A DNA stretch of 6,353 nucleotides, from contig CALNBM010000091.1 in the NCBI GenBank assembly GCA_937874195.1, positions 1 to 6,353 on the forward strand, in the 5' to 3' direction. The stretch is from an uncultured Clostridia bacterium. GTDB lineage: Bacteria > Bacillota > Clostridia > Christensenellales > UBA1242. A program made the position numbers and the translations under genes. Position 1 is the stretch's first letter, and every line of letters begins with the position of its first letter. Of this stretch, positions 1-6,018 are shown in pieces. The notes below the pieces were generated by a model. It saw only the letters and a program-made list of their open reading frames with translations. It was not told where the DNA came from and did not search any database.

Positions 1-2
1 GT

Positions 3-254
3 GCGCCTGAGGTTCATATTATGCCTGAAAACCAAACTGTTAAAACGGAGCGTATAAACTTGTTTAGTGCACTGTACGATAAGAAGCAAATAACGTCCAC
101 AATGCTTGCACAAGAAATACTAGACACTTGCTCCACTAAAGAAGTAAAAGAATTAGCGGACTATATAGAGCAACAACGGGCTGCTGCGGAACAACAAGCA
201 CAGGCACAAATGCAACAACAATTAATACCAATTAAAGGAGATAACGCGGTATGA
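3..254 (+). CDS. Probable C-terminal end of a phage portal-like protein (5' partial)
   Basis: The frame is open to the left edge (codons begin at base 3), so I read this as the end of a longer protein. An internal ATG at 21, preceded by GAGG at 9-12, could alternatively start a free 77-residue protein. The visible part starts with a Pro-Glu-Asn-Gln stretch, then a helical segment (RINLFSALYDKKQITSTML), then a helix with a strongly Gln/Ala-rich end (EQQRAAAEQQAQAQMQQQ). Portal proteins of several phage groups end this way, with a short 'residues, gap, Ile-Thr' helix pair and a Gln-rich tail, and the position upstream of connector and tail genes fits. This is an inference from style and context; no portal core is in view. 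The TGA stop overlaps the next ATG as ATGA, implying translational coupling. Not phi29 gp10-like at its C-terminus as I remember that protein. Confidence 0.55.
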   Translation, partial: APEVHIMPENQTVKTERINLFSALYDKKQITSTMLAQEILDTCSTKEVKELADYIEQQRAAAEQQAQAQMQQQLIPIKGDNAV

Positions 255-430
255 AAGTAAAAGACCAAATAATTAGATGGCGGGATGAAGTGAAAATCTT
301 AACCGAGCAAATTAACAATTACAGTGTGGATGTAAAAGAATTAAAAGATAGAGTGAATGCACTTGCAAAAATTACAGAAAGCATGACCGATACAATGCTA
401 ATGCTTATAAGAAACCAGATGGGAGACTAG
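251..430 (+). CDS. Small coiled-coil protein, 59 aa, unknown function
   Basis: ATG at 251 lies in an ATGA overlap with the preceding stop, and AAAGGAG at 234-240 ends ten bases upstream, a good ribosome binding site. The product is 59 residues, entirely helical-looking and highly charged, with hydrophobic residues spaced in a heptad-like pattern (RWRDEVKILTEQINNY, VKELKDRVNALAKI) and a methionine-rich end. No membrane segment or signal peptide is present. Size, charge and the very next gene being a single-pass membrane peptide recall phage XhlA-type proteins, in which a coiled coil and a membrane segment occur in one chain. Here the two parts would be on separate, coupled genes. That comparison is only a suggestion. 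It could equally be a small scaffold-like or connector accessory protein. The gene is real by coupling and ribosome site rather than by homology. Confidence 0.72.
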   Translation: MKVKDQIIRWRDEVKILTEQINNYSVDVKELKDRVNALAKITESMTDTMLMLIRNQMGD

Positions 431-432
431 TT

Positions 433-537
433 ATGAATACATGGTTTAAAGTAGTGTACAATATTCTGGTTGTAGGGCTATATGTTGCTGCAATAATCAC
501 ACTTGTTAAAATGGTAATAAACGGAGGAGTAATATGA
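433..537 (+). CDS. 34-residue single-pass membrane peptide
   Basis: A very short gene between the 59-residue protein and the 195-residue membrane protein. ATG at 433 is two bases after the previous TAG, and GGGAG at 421-425 gives a suitably spaced ribosome site. Its TGA (535-537) overlaps the next ATG (534-536). It fills the gap exactly, which supports it being translated. Residues 7-29 (VVYNILVVGLYVAAIITLVKMVI) form one membrane span with a lysine near each end and Trp4-Phe5 at the interface. The last codons (Asn-Gly-Gly-Val-Ile) are read through GGAGGAG at 523-529, which is also the ribosome site of the next gene. Small membrane peptides of this size occur in phages as holin-like or accessory lysis factors, but nothing here identifies a function. 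Confidence 0.6.
   Translation: MNTWFKVVYNILVVGLYVAAIITLVKMVINGGVI
523..529 (+). promoter_or_regulatory. Ribosome binding site inside the 34-aa gene
   Basis: GGAGGAG ends four bases before the ATG at 534, the strongest Shine-Dalgarno match in the window. It lies within the coding sequence of the 34-residue peptide and encodes its Gly-Gly-Val, so the two genes are coupled. The strength suggests that the 195-residue membrane protein is made in larger amount than its neighbours; that is inference. Confidence 0.7.
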
Positions 538-1121
538 AAAATATAACATTAAAAATAATAAACTTTGCTTTAACGCTGATTATGGTTGCCAGCGTTCTTT
601 ACGCAATATTCAATATGACTATGGCTTTTTTGCCAGCCGAAGTGCAGGCGGAAGTGTATGGATGGTTGCACATGTCGCAAGAGTATATAGCAACCTTTTC
701 CATTTCATCCACAATTAATGCGGTTGTGTTAGTGGGCGTAAAGATGGCACAAACACAAACGCGAGTTAATTTAATTGGCAAACTTGCTAAGGCAGAGCAA
801 ACCATTAATAATGGTGTTGTTATAAACGATAAAGTGGTTCAAGGCTTTAATGCGGTTGCTACTAATATAGCAGTGTTGCAAAAACTTAACAATGCACTAC
901 TTAGCGTGCAAAAAGTAACAGCAGAAAGAAACATAGCAAGTAGCGATAAGTTGGTAACTATGGAAGAAAAAGAAGCGTATAAAAATGCTATTGCAGAAAT
1001 AGAGCAAGCACAAAAAGAACTCGCTGAAATAAATAATATCTATAAAGTTTATGAAAAAACAGAAGTTAAAGAAGTGATTGTGGAAAAACCAGCGCAAGAC
1101 AAACTAAGCGGGAGAGTGTAA
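534..1121 (+). CDS. Membrane protein with two spans and a coiled-coil tail, 195 aa, unknown function
   Basis: ATG at 534 overlaps the previous stop and follows a strong GGAGGAG. Residues 8-32 form a clear membrane span. A short polar loop with Pro34, Trp44 and His46 follows, then a second, weaker span at about 52-72. From 83 to 172 the protein is helical and charged, with two coiled-coil-like blocks (about 83-130 and 144-172; AEIEQAQKELAEINNIY) and a Lys/Glu-rich C-terminus. With both ends on the same side, the coiled coil would face the cytoplasm (lysines at 2 and 7). No catalytic motif is visible and I do not recognise the family. In place and layout it could be a holin-like protein, a virion membrane-interacting protein or a superinfection-exclusion factor. 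The next gene starts one base after the TAA, with its GGGAGAG ribosome site inside this gene's last codons, so the two are co-translated. Confidence 0.85.
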   Translation: MKNITLKIINFALTLIMVASVLYAIFNMTMAFLPAEVQAEVYGWLHMSQEYIATFSISSTINAVVLVGVKMAQTQTRVNLIGKLAKAEQTINNGVVINDKVVQGFNAVATNIAVLQKLNNALLSVQKVTAERNIASSDKLVTMEEKEAYKNAIAEIEQAQKELAEINNIYKVYEKTEVKEVIVEKPAQDKLSGRV

Positions 1122-1122
1122 C

Positions 1123-1647
1123 ATGAACTTAAAGTTAAAAAACGGACTTATTAAGGTGTTTGCGTATTTACTGGCAACTACTGGAACTGCTGTTATTGCA
1201 GTTTTTCAATACTTTTCAGAAAAGAACCAAGCACCAGTTGCCGTTAAGATTGCAGTGCCCTTTCTGCTTGCATTACTAATATTCTTTTTAGTGTATTACA
1301 AGTTTATTAAAGAGAAAATAAAACGAAAGTTAATTGCTGTTGAAACAGCACGGGAAATGGGCAACAAGGGCAGAACAAACAGCATAGTTGCTAACTTGCT
1401 AGAAACAATAGGAATAATAATACCACTTGCTTTAATAGGTGGAATTTTTGTAATAGGTGGCAAGTATTTAGTAACAACAGGAATAGTGCTGTTCGAAATA
1501 CTAGGCATGTACGCAATTATAATCATTGGTAATATTTTGTGCGATTTTAACCGCAAGCAAGAGTTAAGGAAGCAAGAAGCGGAGCAGGCGGAAAAACTGG
1601 CGGAAAAACTTGTGGATAAACTTAAAGTGCCAGACAGGTACGAGTAA
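1123..1647 (+). CDS. Four-span membrane protein, 174 aa, unknown function
   Basis: The start ATG is one base after the preceding TAA, with GGGAGAG at 1110-1116 as ribosome site. Four membrane spans are predicted at about 11-31, 40-62, 93-113 and 116-140. Lysines or arginines before span 1 (K4, K6, K11), between spans 2 and 3 (KFIKEKIKRKL) and after span 4 (NRKQELRK) place both ends and the middle loop on the cytoplasmic side. The C-terminal 30 residues are a charged helix with a repeated AEKL unit. Both neighbours are also membrane proteins. Four-span proteins of this size include some holins, but the long cytoplasmic loop and tail are not diagnostic. I do not recognise the family. The 11-base gap to the next gene holds that gene's AAGGAG site. 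Confidence 0.85.
   Translation: MNLKLKNGLIKVFAYLLATTGTAVIAVFQYFSEKNQAPVAVKIAVPFLLALLIFFLVYYKFIKEKIKRKLIAVETAREMGNKGRTNSIVANLLETIGIIIPLALIGGIFVIGGKYLVTTGIVLFEILGMYAIIIIGNILCDFNRKQELRKQEAEQAEKLAEKLVDKLKVPDRYE
1587..1610 (+). repeat. Tandem 12-bp repeat in coding sequence
   Basis: Two perfect tandem copies of GGCGGAAAAACT, in frame, give AEKL-AEKL in the cytoplasmic tail of the four-span protein; a diverged third unit (VDKL) follows. The perfect nucleotide identity suggests a recent slippage duplication that lengthened the charged tail by four residues. Confidence 0.8.
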
Positions 1648-1657
1648 GGAGTAAAAT

Positions 1658-2659
1658 ATGAAAGAAAGATTATTAAACAATTTAGGTTTTGTTATTTTAG
1701 TAATTGTCATATTTTTGTACTTTATATTATCCTATGTCGGTGTTGATAAATTAGAAATTGACTTGTTAAAAATTGTTGTTGATGGCGGTTTATTATTTAT
1801 AGGCTCAACCATTGCAAACTCTGCATTGCTTAAACAGGGCTTATTAAGCGGAAAAAACAATGATAAATATAAGGACACTATAACAGCACATATTAAACAA
1901 AAGCAAGCAATATTTCCTAAATTAAATAAGTTGCAACATTGGCTAGATGATGATTATGCAAGCTTACTTAAAATAGGTAGAACAGTTTATGTGAACAGTG
2001 CTGGTTATGACTATGAGCAAGTGTTTAGTGATGGCGGAAAAGTTGTTGATGGGTTTAAAGTTGTTAAGCCAGACAAGAAAGAATACAAAGGGTTTAAGCG
2101 CTTATTTGCCTGGTTCTTAAGGTTTTTTAGATGGCTTTTTGGCGATGATTGGAAAGTTTACAGAGAACGAAAAAGATATATTAGAAAAGCAAAGCGATAT
2201 AAGATAACAAGACTAACGGTTTCTAACTTAACTAACATTGATGATAATGCTGACCCTAATAAATTTACTTCGAGCGAGCATGCTTATGTTGTTAAAAACA
2301 CCACGCTATCAACCACAATGAGAGTATTGTTAGGTGTTCTCTTTCCGTCTGTAACTTATGTTTTTTACGGCTTTAATTTATCCGCTTTTCTGTTTAATTT
2401 AATGATGGTTGTTATTATTGTATTAACCTCACTATCTGCTTTTTATGGTGCCTATATGTTTATTATAGGAACTGCAAGAAATGGAGTTATAATGAAGATT
2501 AACAAACTAGAAGAGTTTGACAACTCGGTGGATATTGGCAAAGTTGCCGAAAAAACAAACAACGAATTAAAGGAGAATGATTATGAGTTGGGGGTACCGA
2601 CAAAGATTTCCGCACCTGCCCAAAGCGACCCTTTGGAAGAGATACACAGAGAGCACTAG
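1658..2659 (+). CDS. Large membrane protein with a cationic aromatic helix, 333 aa, unknown function
   Basis: ATG at 1658 follows AAGGAG at 1646-1651. Residues 9-28 form a strong span and about 36-58 a weaker second one. A soluble region of about 160 residues follows. It contains a striking amphipathic stretch at 146-165 (FKRLFAWFLRFFRWLFGDDW) and then a basic block (about 166-182, rich in Arg, Lys and Tyr). Two further spans lie at about 222-243 and 244-270, followed by an acidic C-terminal tail. No enzyme motif is visible and I do not recognise the family. The aromatic-cationic helix looks suited to lying in a membrane surface. Codon use is more AT-rich (14 G/C in bases 1681-1740) than in the next gene, which hints at a separate origin. 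The last 25 codons overlap the next gene in another frame. Confidence 0.85.
   Translation: MKERLLNNLGFVILVIVIFLYFILSYVGVDKLEIDLLKIVVDGGLLFIGSTIANSALLKQGLLSGKNNDKYKDTITAHIKQKQAIFPKLNKLQHWLDDDYASLLKIGRTVYVNSAGYDYEQVFSDGGKVVDGFKVVKPDKKEYKGFKRLFAWFLRFFRWLFGDDWKVYRERKRYIRKAKRYKITRLTVSNLTNIDDNADPNKFTSSEHAYVVKNTTLSTTMRVLLGVLFPSVTYVFYGFNLSAFLFNLMMVVIIVLTSLSAFYGAYMFIIGTARNGVIMKINKLEEFDNSVDIGKVAEKTNNELKENDYELGVPTKISAPAQSDPLEEIHREH
2569..2575 (+). promoter_or_regulatory. Ribosome binding site that sets the start at 2583
   Basis: AAAGGAG lies only one base from the first in-frame ATG (2577) but seven bases from the second (2583). The spacing therefore favours 2583 as the true start of the following gene. 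The site is inside the coding sequence of the 333-residue membrane protein. Confidence 0.7.
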
Positions 2660-3224
2660 CCTTTTAAAAAGAACAATTTATGTGGCAACAAAAGATATTG
2701 GATACGAGGTGCATGGCTTTCCACAAAAATTAGTGGCTGTGCAGTTAAAGAATGGTGTCGTACCAAATGCAGTGGAGCAGTGCGAGTACATACCAATTAC
2801 AAATCCAATAAAAGCATTACGCCTAATCGGGCGTTTTTTTATGTTTAATGAAGAAATAAACGAATTAGAAGAACACGACATTGTAGACGAAGGCATTGAG
2901 GTACTGCATGTAAGCACGGACGATATAATGCGTGTTAATAAAAACATTTATGTGAGAAAGTTTCCGTTTGACTGTGTGCCAATTGGTGCAAAAGAGGGAA
3001 GTAACAATCAAGCATCGGGGCTTATAATACCAGCAACAGGCATGGGGTTAAGAACTTACATTTTTACCACAGAAGACCCTAGTCACTCACCAATAGTAGA
3101 TGATGGAATAATGTACCGCAACGAGTTTTACACAATTAAGCAAACAATGTGGCGGTATTACTACACGCCAAAAGAACAAAGGTATTTAGACTTTGCCATA
3201 GACAAAGCAAAAAAAGAGGAGTAA
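2583..3224 (+). CDS. Soluble virion protein, possible head-tail connector/head-closure protein, 213 aa
   Basis: I start the gene at the ATG at 2583 because AAAGGAG (2569-2575) is ideally spaced for it; starting at 2577 adds Met-Ile. The protein has no membrane span. It opens with a basic, Trp/Tyr-rich segment (MSWGYRQRFPHLPK) and continues as a mixed strand/helix protein. It ends with a pattern of a 'DDGIMYRNEFYTIKQTMWRYYY' type (split here as DDGIMYRNEFY then TIKQTMWRYYY), followed by a charged helix. Small head-closure (stopper) proteins of tailed phages often end with a similar 'asp, tyrosine-rich strand, arg-tyr-tyr' layout, and this gene precedes a tail gene. That is a weak inference, and the length is greater than most stoppers. 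It overlaps the preceding gene by 77 bases, an unusual arrangement here. The next ATG is five bases after its TAA. Confidence 0.82.
   Translation: MSWGYRQRFPHLPKATLWKRYTESTSLLKRTIYVATKDIGYEVHGFPQKLVAVQLKNGVVPNAVEQCEYIPITNPIKALRLIGRFFMFNEEINELEEHDIVDEGIEVLHVSTDDIMRVNKNIYVRKFPFDCVPIGAKEGSNNQASGLIIPATGMGLRTYIFTTEDPSHSPIVDDGIMYRNEFYTIKQTMWRYYYTPKEQRYLDFAIDKAKKEE
2819..2840 (+). terminator. Terminator-like hairpin inside the 213-aa gene (candidate)
   Basis: ACGCC (2819-2823) pairs with GGCGT (2830-2834) around a six-base loop, and seven T follow from 2834 to 2840, preceded upstream by an A-rich tract. This is the shape of a short intrinsic terminator, but the stem is only five pairs and it lies within a coding sequence (read as Leu-Ile-Gly-Arg-Phe-Phe). 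It may act as a weak attenuator between the membrane-protein genes and the tail gene, or be chance. Confidence 0.25.
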
Positions 3225-3228
3225 ACTA

Positions 3229-6015
3229 ATGTTAAAAACAACTTCGATAACTAAAATATTAGAAGAAAAATTGAAAAGTATTGGTGTTGAAAAAGACCAA
3301 GATTATTCTTTTAAACTATACACGGAAACTGGCAAGGTAAATAATGGCGGTCTTTGCATTAAGGGCAGTGTAAGGCGTGTGAATGCGTCCCACCCAGCCA
3401 CTGCTGGCATTAAAGAGAATATGTACACATATATGCTTGATTTAATAGTGCCTACATGGTCGGGCGAAAACCAACATGTTGTATTCGTTAATGATGTGCT
3501 TGATACCCTTATAAGCGATTTAAACGGCACATACGCCGACATTGATGAGGGCAGGGCAAAGATATTAATAGATGGCGGAGTAGTGCAAAGTGGCATCGAG
3601 AAGAAAGGCATTATAGGCGACGCTGTTATTTTGTCCGTAAATGTTAATGTCGAATGGCAACCTCATGTAAAGGAAAGCACGGAAGAGTTAAAAGAAAATG
3701 AGATAGAAATATTGCTAATAAAAAGAACACCGTATCACAACCGCACAATTGACATGAACGAAGAAGATGACGTGGTGTTTAGGCATACCAGCACTATTAT
3801 TGGCTGGCAACACGATGAAGTGTCGGCAGTGCTTAAAATGAAACTACCAGCAATCTTTGACGCGGAGTATAACTACGTGCAAGTAACTGAATACAACGGA
3901 CGAGTTACACGCTGGTTTGTTATGCAACGTGATTTTGTAGAGCCAAGTGTTTATGTGCACCAGTTAAAAAGAGATGTGATAAGGGAAAACTTTGACGACA
4001 TTGTTTATAACTCTCAAGCATTAATTAAAACTGGTTACGTGCAAGAAACAGACAAGGCTATTTACAATAAAGAGGGTGGCAACTTTGATAAGATATTGAT
4101 TAATAGAGATATAATTACTGCACCGAAATGGATGGCGTGTTATTTGACGCTGGATACAGATGAAGCGATTGGTAAAATATCTGCGTTAGTAAAGAGCGAA
4201 GAAGAACCGATTGAAATAAACAGTGAAAAAGTTCCTGAGAAACTTCGTGTTCATGAAGACTATAATTTAATGTTTGGAATTGTATCCACAGCAATTCACA
4301 ACCAACCTCCACCGCCAGTAATAGCCTATTGGGACGCTTCTAGCAATAGGAGTGTAACCTTTTCAAATGAGACAATGAAATCATTGTCTGTGATATTTAG
4401 TTATTTTAAATTTACAAACATACCTCATGAAGTTAGAAGCAATGCTGATGCTGTTGCAAGGTCATTAGCAAGCCATGAAAAAATTATAAACTTTTTTCAA
4501 AATAAAGAAGAGACAAAAGAAATATTAATAAATGGAGACAAAAATTTATATATAGGTAAAAGTTATTATGTGAAAACTTCGGATGGAAAAACATGGCGGA
4601 CAACGATTGAAAACTCTTCAAAAAAAGAAGATAATGATGTTTTTTCGGAACTAGAAGATGAAATAAAGAATAGCACAGTTTGGGGAGAAGATTATGTGAT
4701 AGGTGGATGGTCAGGAAATAATCCGTCATCAAGAATTAATCTTGATTATAAAGAATACACCCTTAATACTCAAGAAGTTTTTCAGGCAGAAGAACAAATA
4801 AACTGTACAATTTTAGAACTTGCCACAAACTACTGTAAAGGCGAGACAGGGTGGAATATAATTGTAGGTGATTATAACAACGACAACGTTAAAGCAATAA
4901 TGGCTTCCTTGGCAAAAAAAGCATCTGAACAGTGTATTGACTTACAAATTGTTCCTGTTGATTTTGAAGTTGATATATTGTTAGATAATAACGTTATGAA
5001 AATTACAAAAAATACTAATACAGAAAACGAACAAGAAGTCGGAGAGTTATATATTTTAACAGAAAACTATTACACAAAGACAATAACTGTGCCAATAAAC
5101 ACTTCTATGCCGCTAAAAAGAGATATATTGTTTAATAGCACAAAATTAGTGTGTCCTAATAATAGTGGAGAGATTGAGTATAATGCAAGACACTTAACTG
5201 CTGGTAACAGTTATAATATTAAAATCAACATATCTCTTAAACCATTCATGCCTTATTACAGCATGACACCTATTGCAGATGGAACAGGACTTTATGAAAA
5301 AGGCGAAGTTATACCATTAAGACTAGTTTTCGGTGGCGACTTTTCAGAAACAATAATCAATAATAAATACATAGATTATATGCAAAACAACAAGTATTCA
5401 CAAGAAATTTTTAACAAGCAACTATCTGCAAATGAGTTTGTAAATGAACAGTTTAACAAGCAAGCAGACTACCAAAAAAATCAAATGAAAGCACAGCAAA
5501 CTGCTAATTGGTTAGGTATGGGGGCAAATGTTGCATTAGGTGTTGCTACTGGTGGTTTAGGATTAGCACTTGCAGGAAGTGCAGCGATAAGTGGTGGACA
5601 ATCTGCGTTTTCAAATGCACAACAAAATAAAATGCTAGAATTTAACAAACAACAAACAAATGAAAGTTTTGCATACAATCAAAATTTGCAAACTGACTTA
5701 TATAATCTTAATATAGCAACAATAAAAGCACAGCCGAACACTGTGCGTAAAGTTTCAAGTGGTAACTATGACCATGTGTATTGTGCTTTTATAGAGCAGT
5801 ATGTCGGAAATTATGAGCAAGTGGCAAAATATATGGAAATGTTGAAGTATTTGGGCTATACAGTTAATCGTGTTGATAACCTAATTAATTATATAAATGA
5901 CGAATATAGAGTAACTGCACAACTGATAACAACTCCTGTTAATGACACTCACATCGTAAATGAAATAAACAAAGAACTGTCTACTCCTTTATTGTTGGTT
6001 GCAAAAGTTTTATAA
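3229..6015 (+). CDS. phi29 gp9-like tail knob / distal tail tube protein with an extra N-terminal domain, 928 aa
   Basis: GAGGAG (3216-3221) precedes the ATG. From about residue 159 the chain follows phi29 gp9 as I remember it. It opens like gp9 (IEILLIKRTPYHNRTID), then has a strand block with a GW motif near 192, and a WF...VYVH...DVI block (229-251). Late features are a segment before the loop (RLVFGGDFSETIINNKYIDY), a hydrophobic Gly/Ala-rich loop (761-793) flanked by Gln/Asn-rich helices, and a last domain with YLGYTVNR (874-881). In gp9 that loop exits the knob and penetrates the host membrane during DNA ejection. Residues 1-147 are an added helix-strand-helix-strand domain reminiscent of a tail terminator. 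The chain is about 330 residues longer than gp9 (599 aa in phi29), half from that domain and half from an AT-rich middle. There is no frameshift and no signal peptide. Assignment to the gp9 family is inferred from motif order, without an alignment. Confidence 0.8.
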   Translation: MLKTTSITKILEEKLKSIGVEKDQDYSFKLYTETGKVNNGGLCIKGSVRRVNASHPATAGIKENMYTYMLDLIVPTWSGENQHVVFVNDVLDTLISDLNGTYADIDEGRAKILIDGGVVQSGIEKKGIIGDAVILSVNVNVEWQPHVKESTEELKENEIEILLIKRTPYHNRTIDMNEEDDVVFRHTSTIIGWQHDEVSAVLKMKLPAIFDAEYNYVQVTEYNGRVTRWFVMQRDFVEPSVYVHQLKRDVIRENFDDIVYNSQALIKTGYVQETDKAIYNKEGGNFDKILINRDIITAPKWMACYLTLDTDEAIGKISALVKSEEEPIEINSEKVPEKLRVHEDYNLMFGIVSTAIHNQPPPPVIAYWDASSNRSVTFSNETMKSLSVIFSYFKFTNIPHEVRSNADAVARSLASHEKIINFFQNKEETKEILINGDKNLYIGKSYYVKTSDGKTWRTTIENSSKKEDNDVFSELEDEIKNSTVWGEDYVIGGWSGNNPSSRINLDYKEYTLNTQEVFQAEEQINCTILELATNYCKGETGWNIIVGDYNNDNVKAIMASLAKKASEQCIDLQIVPVDFEVDILLDNNVMKITKNTNTENEQEVGELYILTENYYTKTITVPINTSMPLKRDILFNSTKLVCPNNSGEIEYNARHLTAGNSYNIKINISLKPFMPYYSMTPIADGTGLYEKGEVIPLRLVFGGDFSETIINNKYIDYMQNNKYSQEIFNKQLSANEFVNEQFNKQADYQKNQMKAQQTANWLGMGANVALGVATGGLGLALAGSAAISGGQSAFSNAQQNKMLEFNKQQTNESFAYNQNLQTDLYNLNIATIKAQPNTVRKVSSGNYDHVYCAFIEQYVGNYEQVAKYMEMLKYLGYTVNRVDNLINYINDEYRVTAQLITTPVNDTHIVNEINKELSTPLLLVAKVL

Positions 6016-6018
6016 TAA

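Noticed and set aside
252..537. TGA read as tryptophan (mycoplasma code) at the stops at 252-254 and 535-537
   Set aside because: Readthrough would add only a few codons before TAA, and all long frames use TGG for tryptophan and contain no in-frame TGA.
599..1097. Two minus-strand frames of 68 and 66 codons opposite the 195-residue membrane protein
   Set aside because: No ribosome site or coupling; they lie opposite a well-supported gene and their composition mirrors its codons.
2577..2582. ATG at 2577 as the start of the connector-like gene
   Set aside because: The AAAGGAG site ends one base before it, too close for use; the ATG at 2583 has proper spacing.
2500..2700. A frameshift joining the 333- and 213-residue frames into one protein
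   Set aside because: The second frame has its own well-placed ribosome site and start; no slippery heptamer is evident in the overlap, and the two products differ in kind (membrane versus soluble).
2678..2947. Minus-strand frame of 89 codons opposite the connector-like gene
   Set aside because: Ser/Thr/Cys-rich shadow of the plus-strand codons, without ribosome site or neighbours on that strand.
3303..3611. Minus-strand frame of 102 codons opposite the start of the tail gene
   Set aside because: Lies inside the strongly supported tail gene and shows no recognisable protein features.
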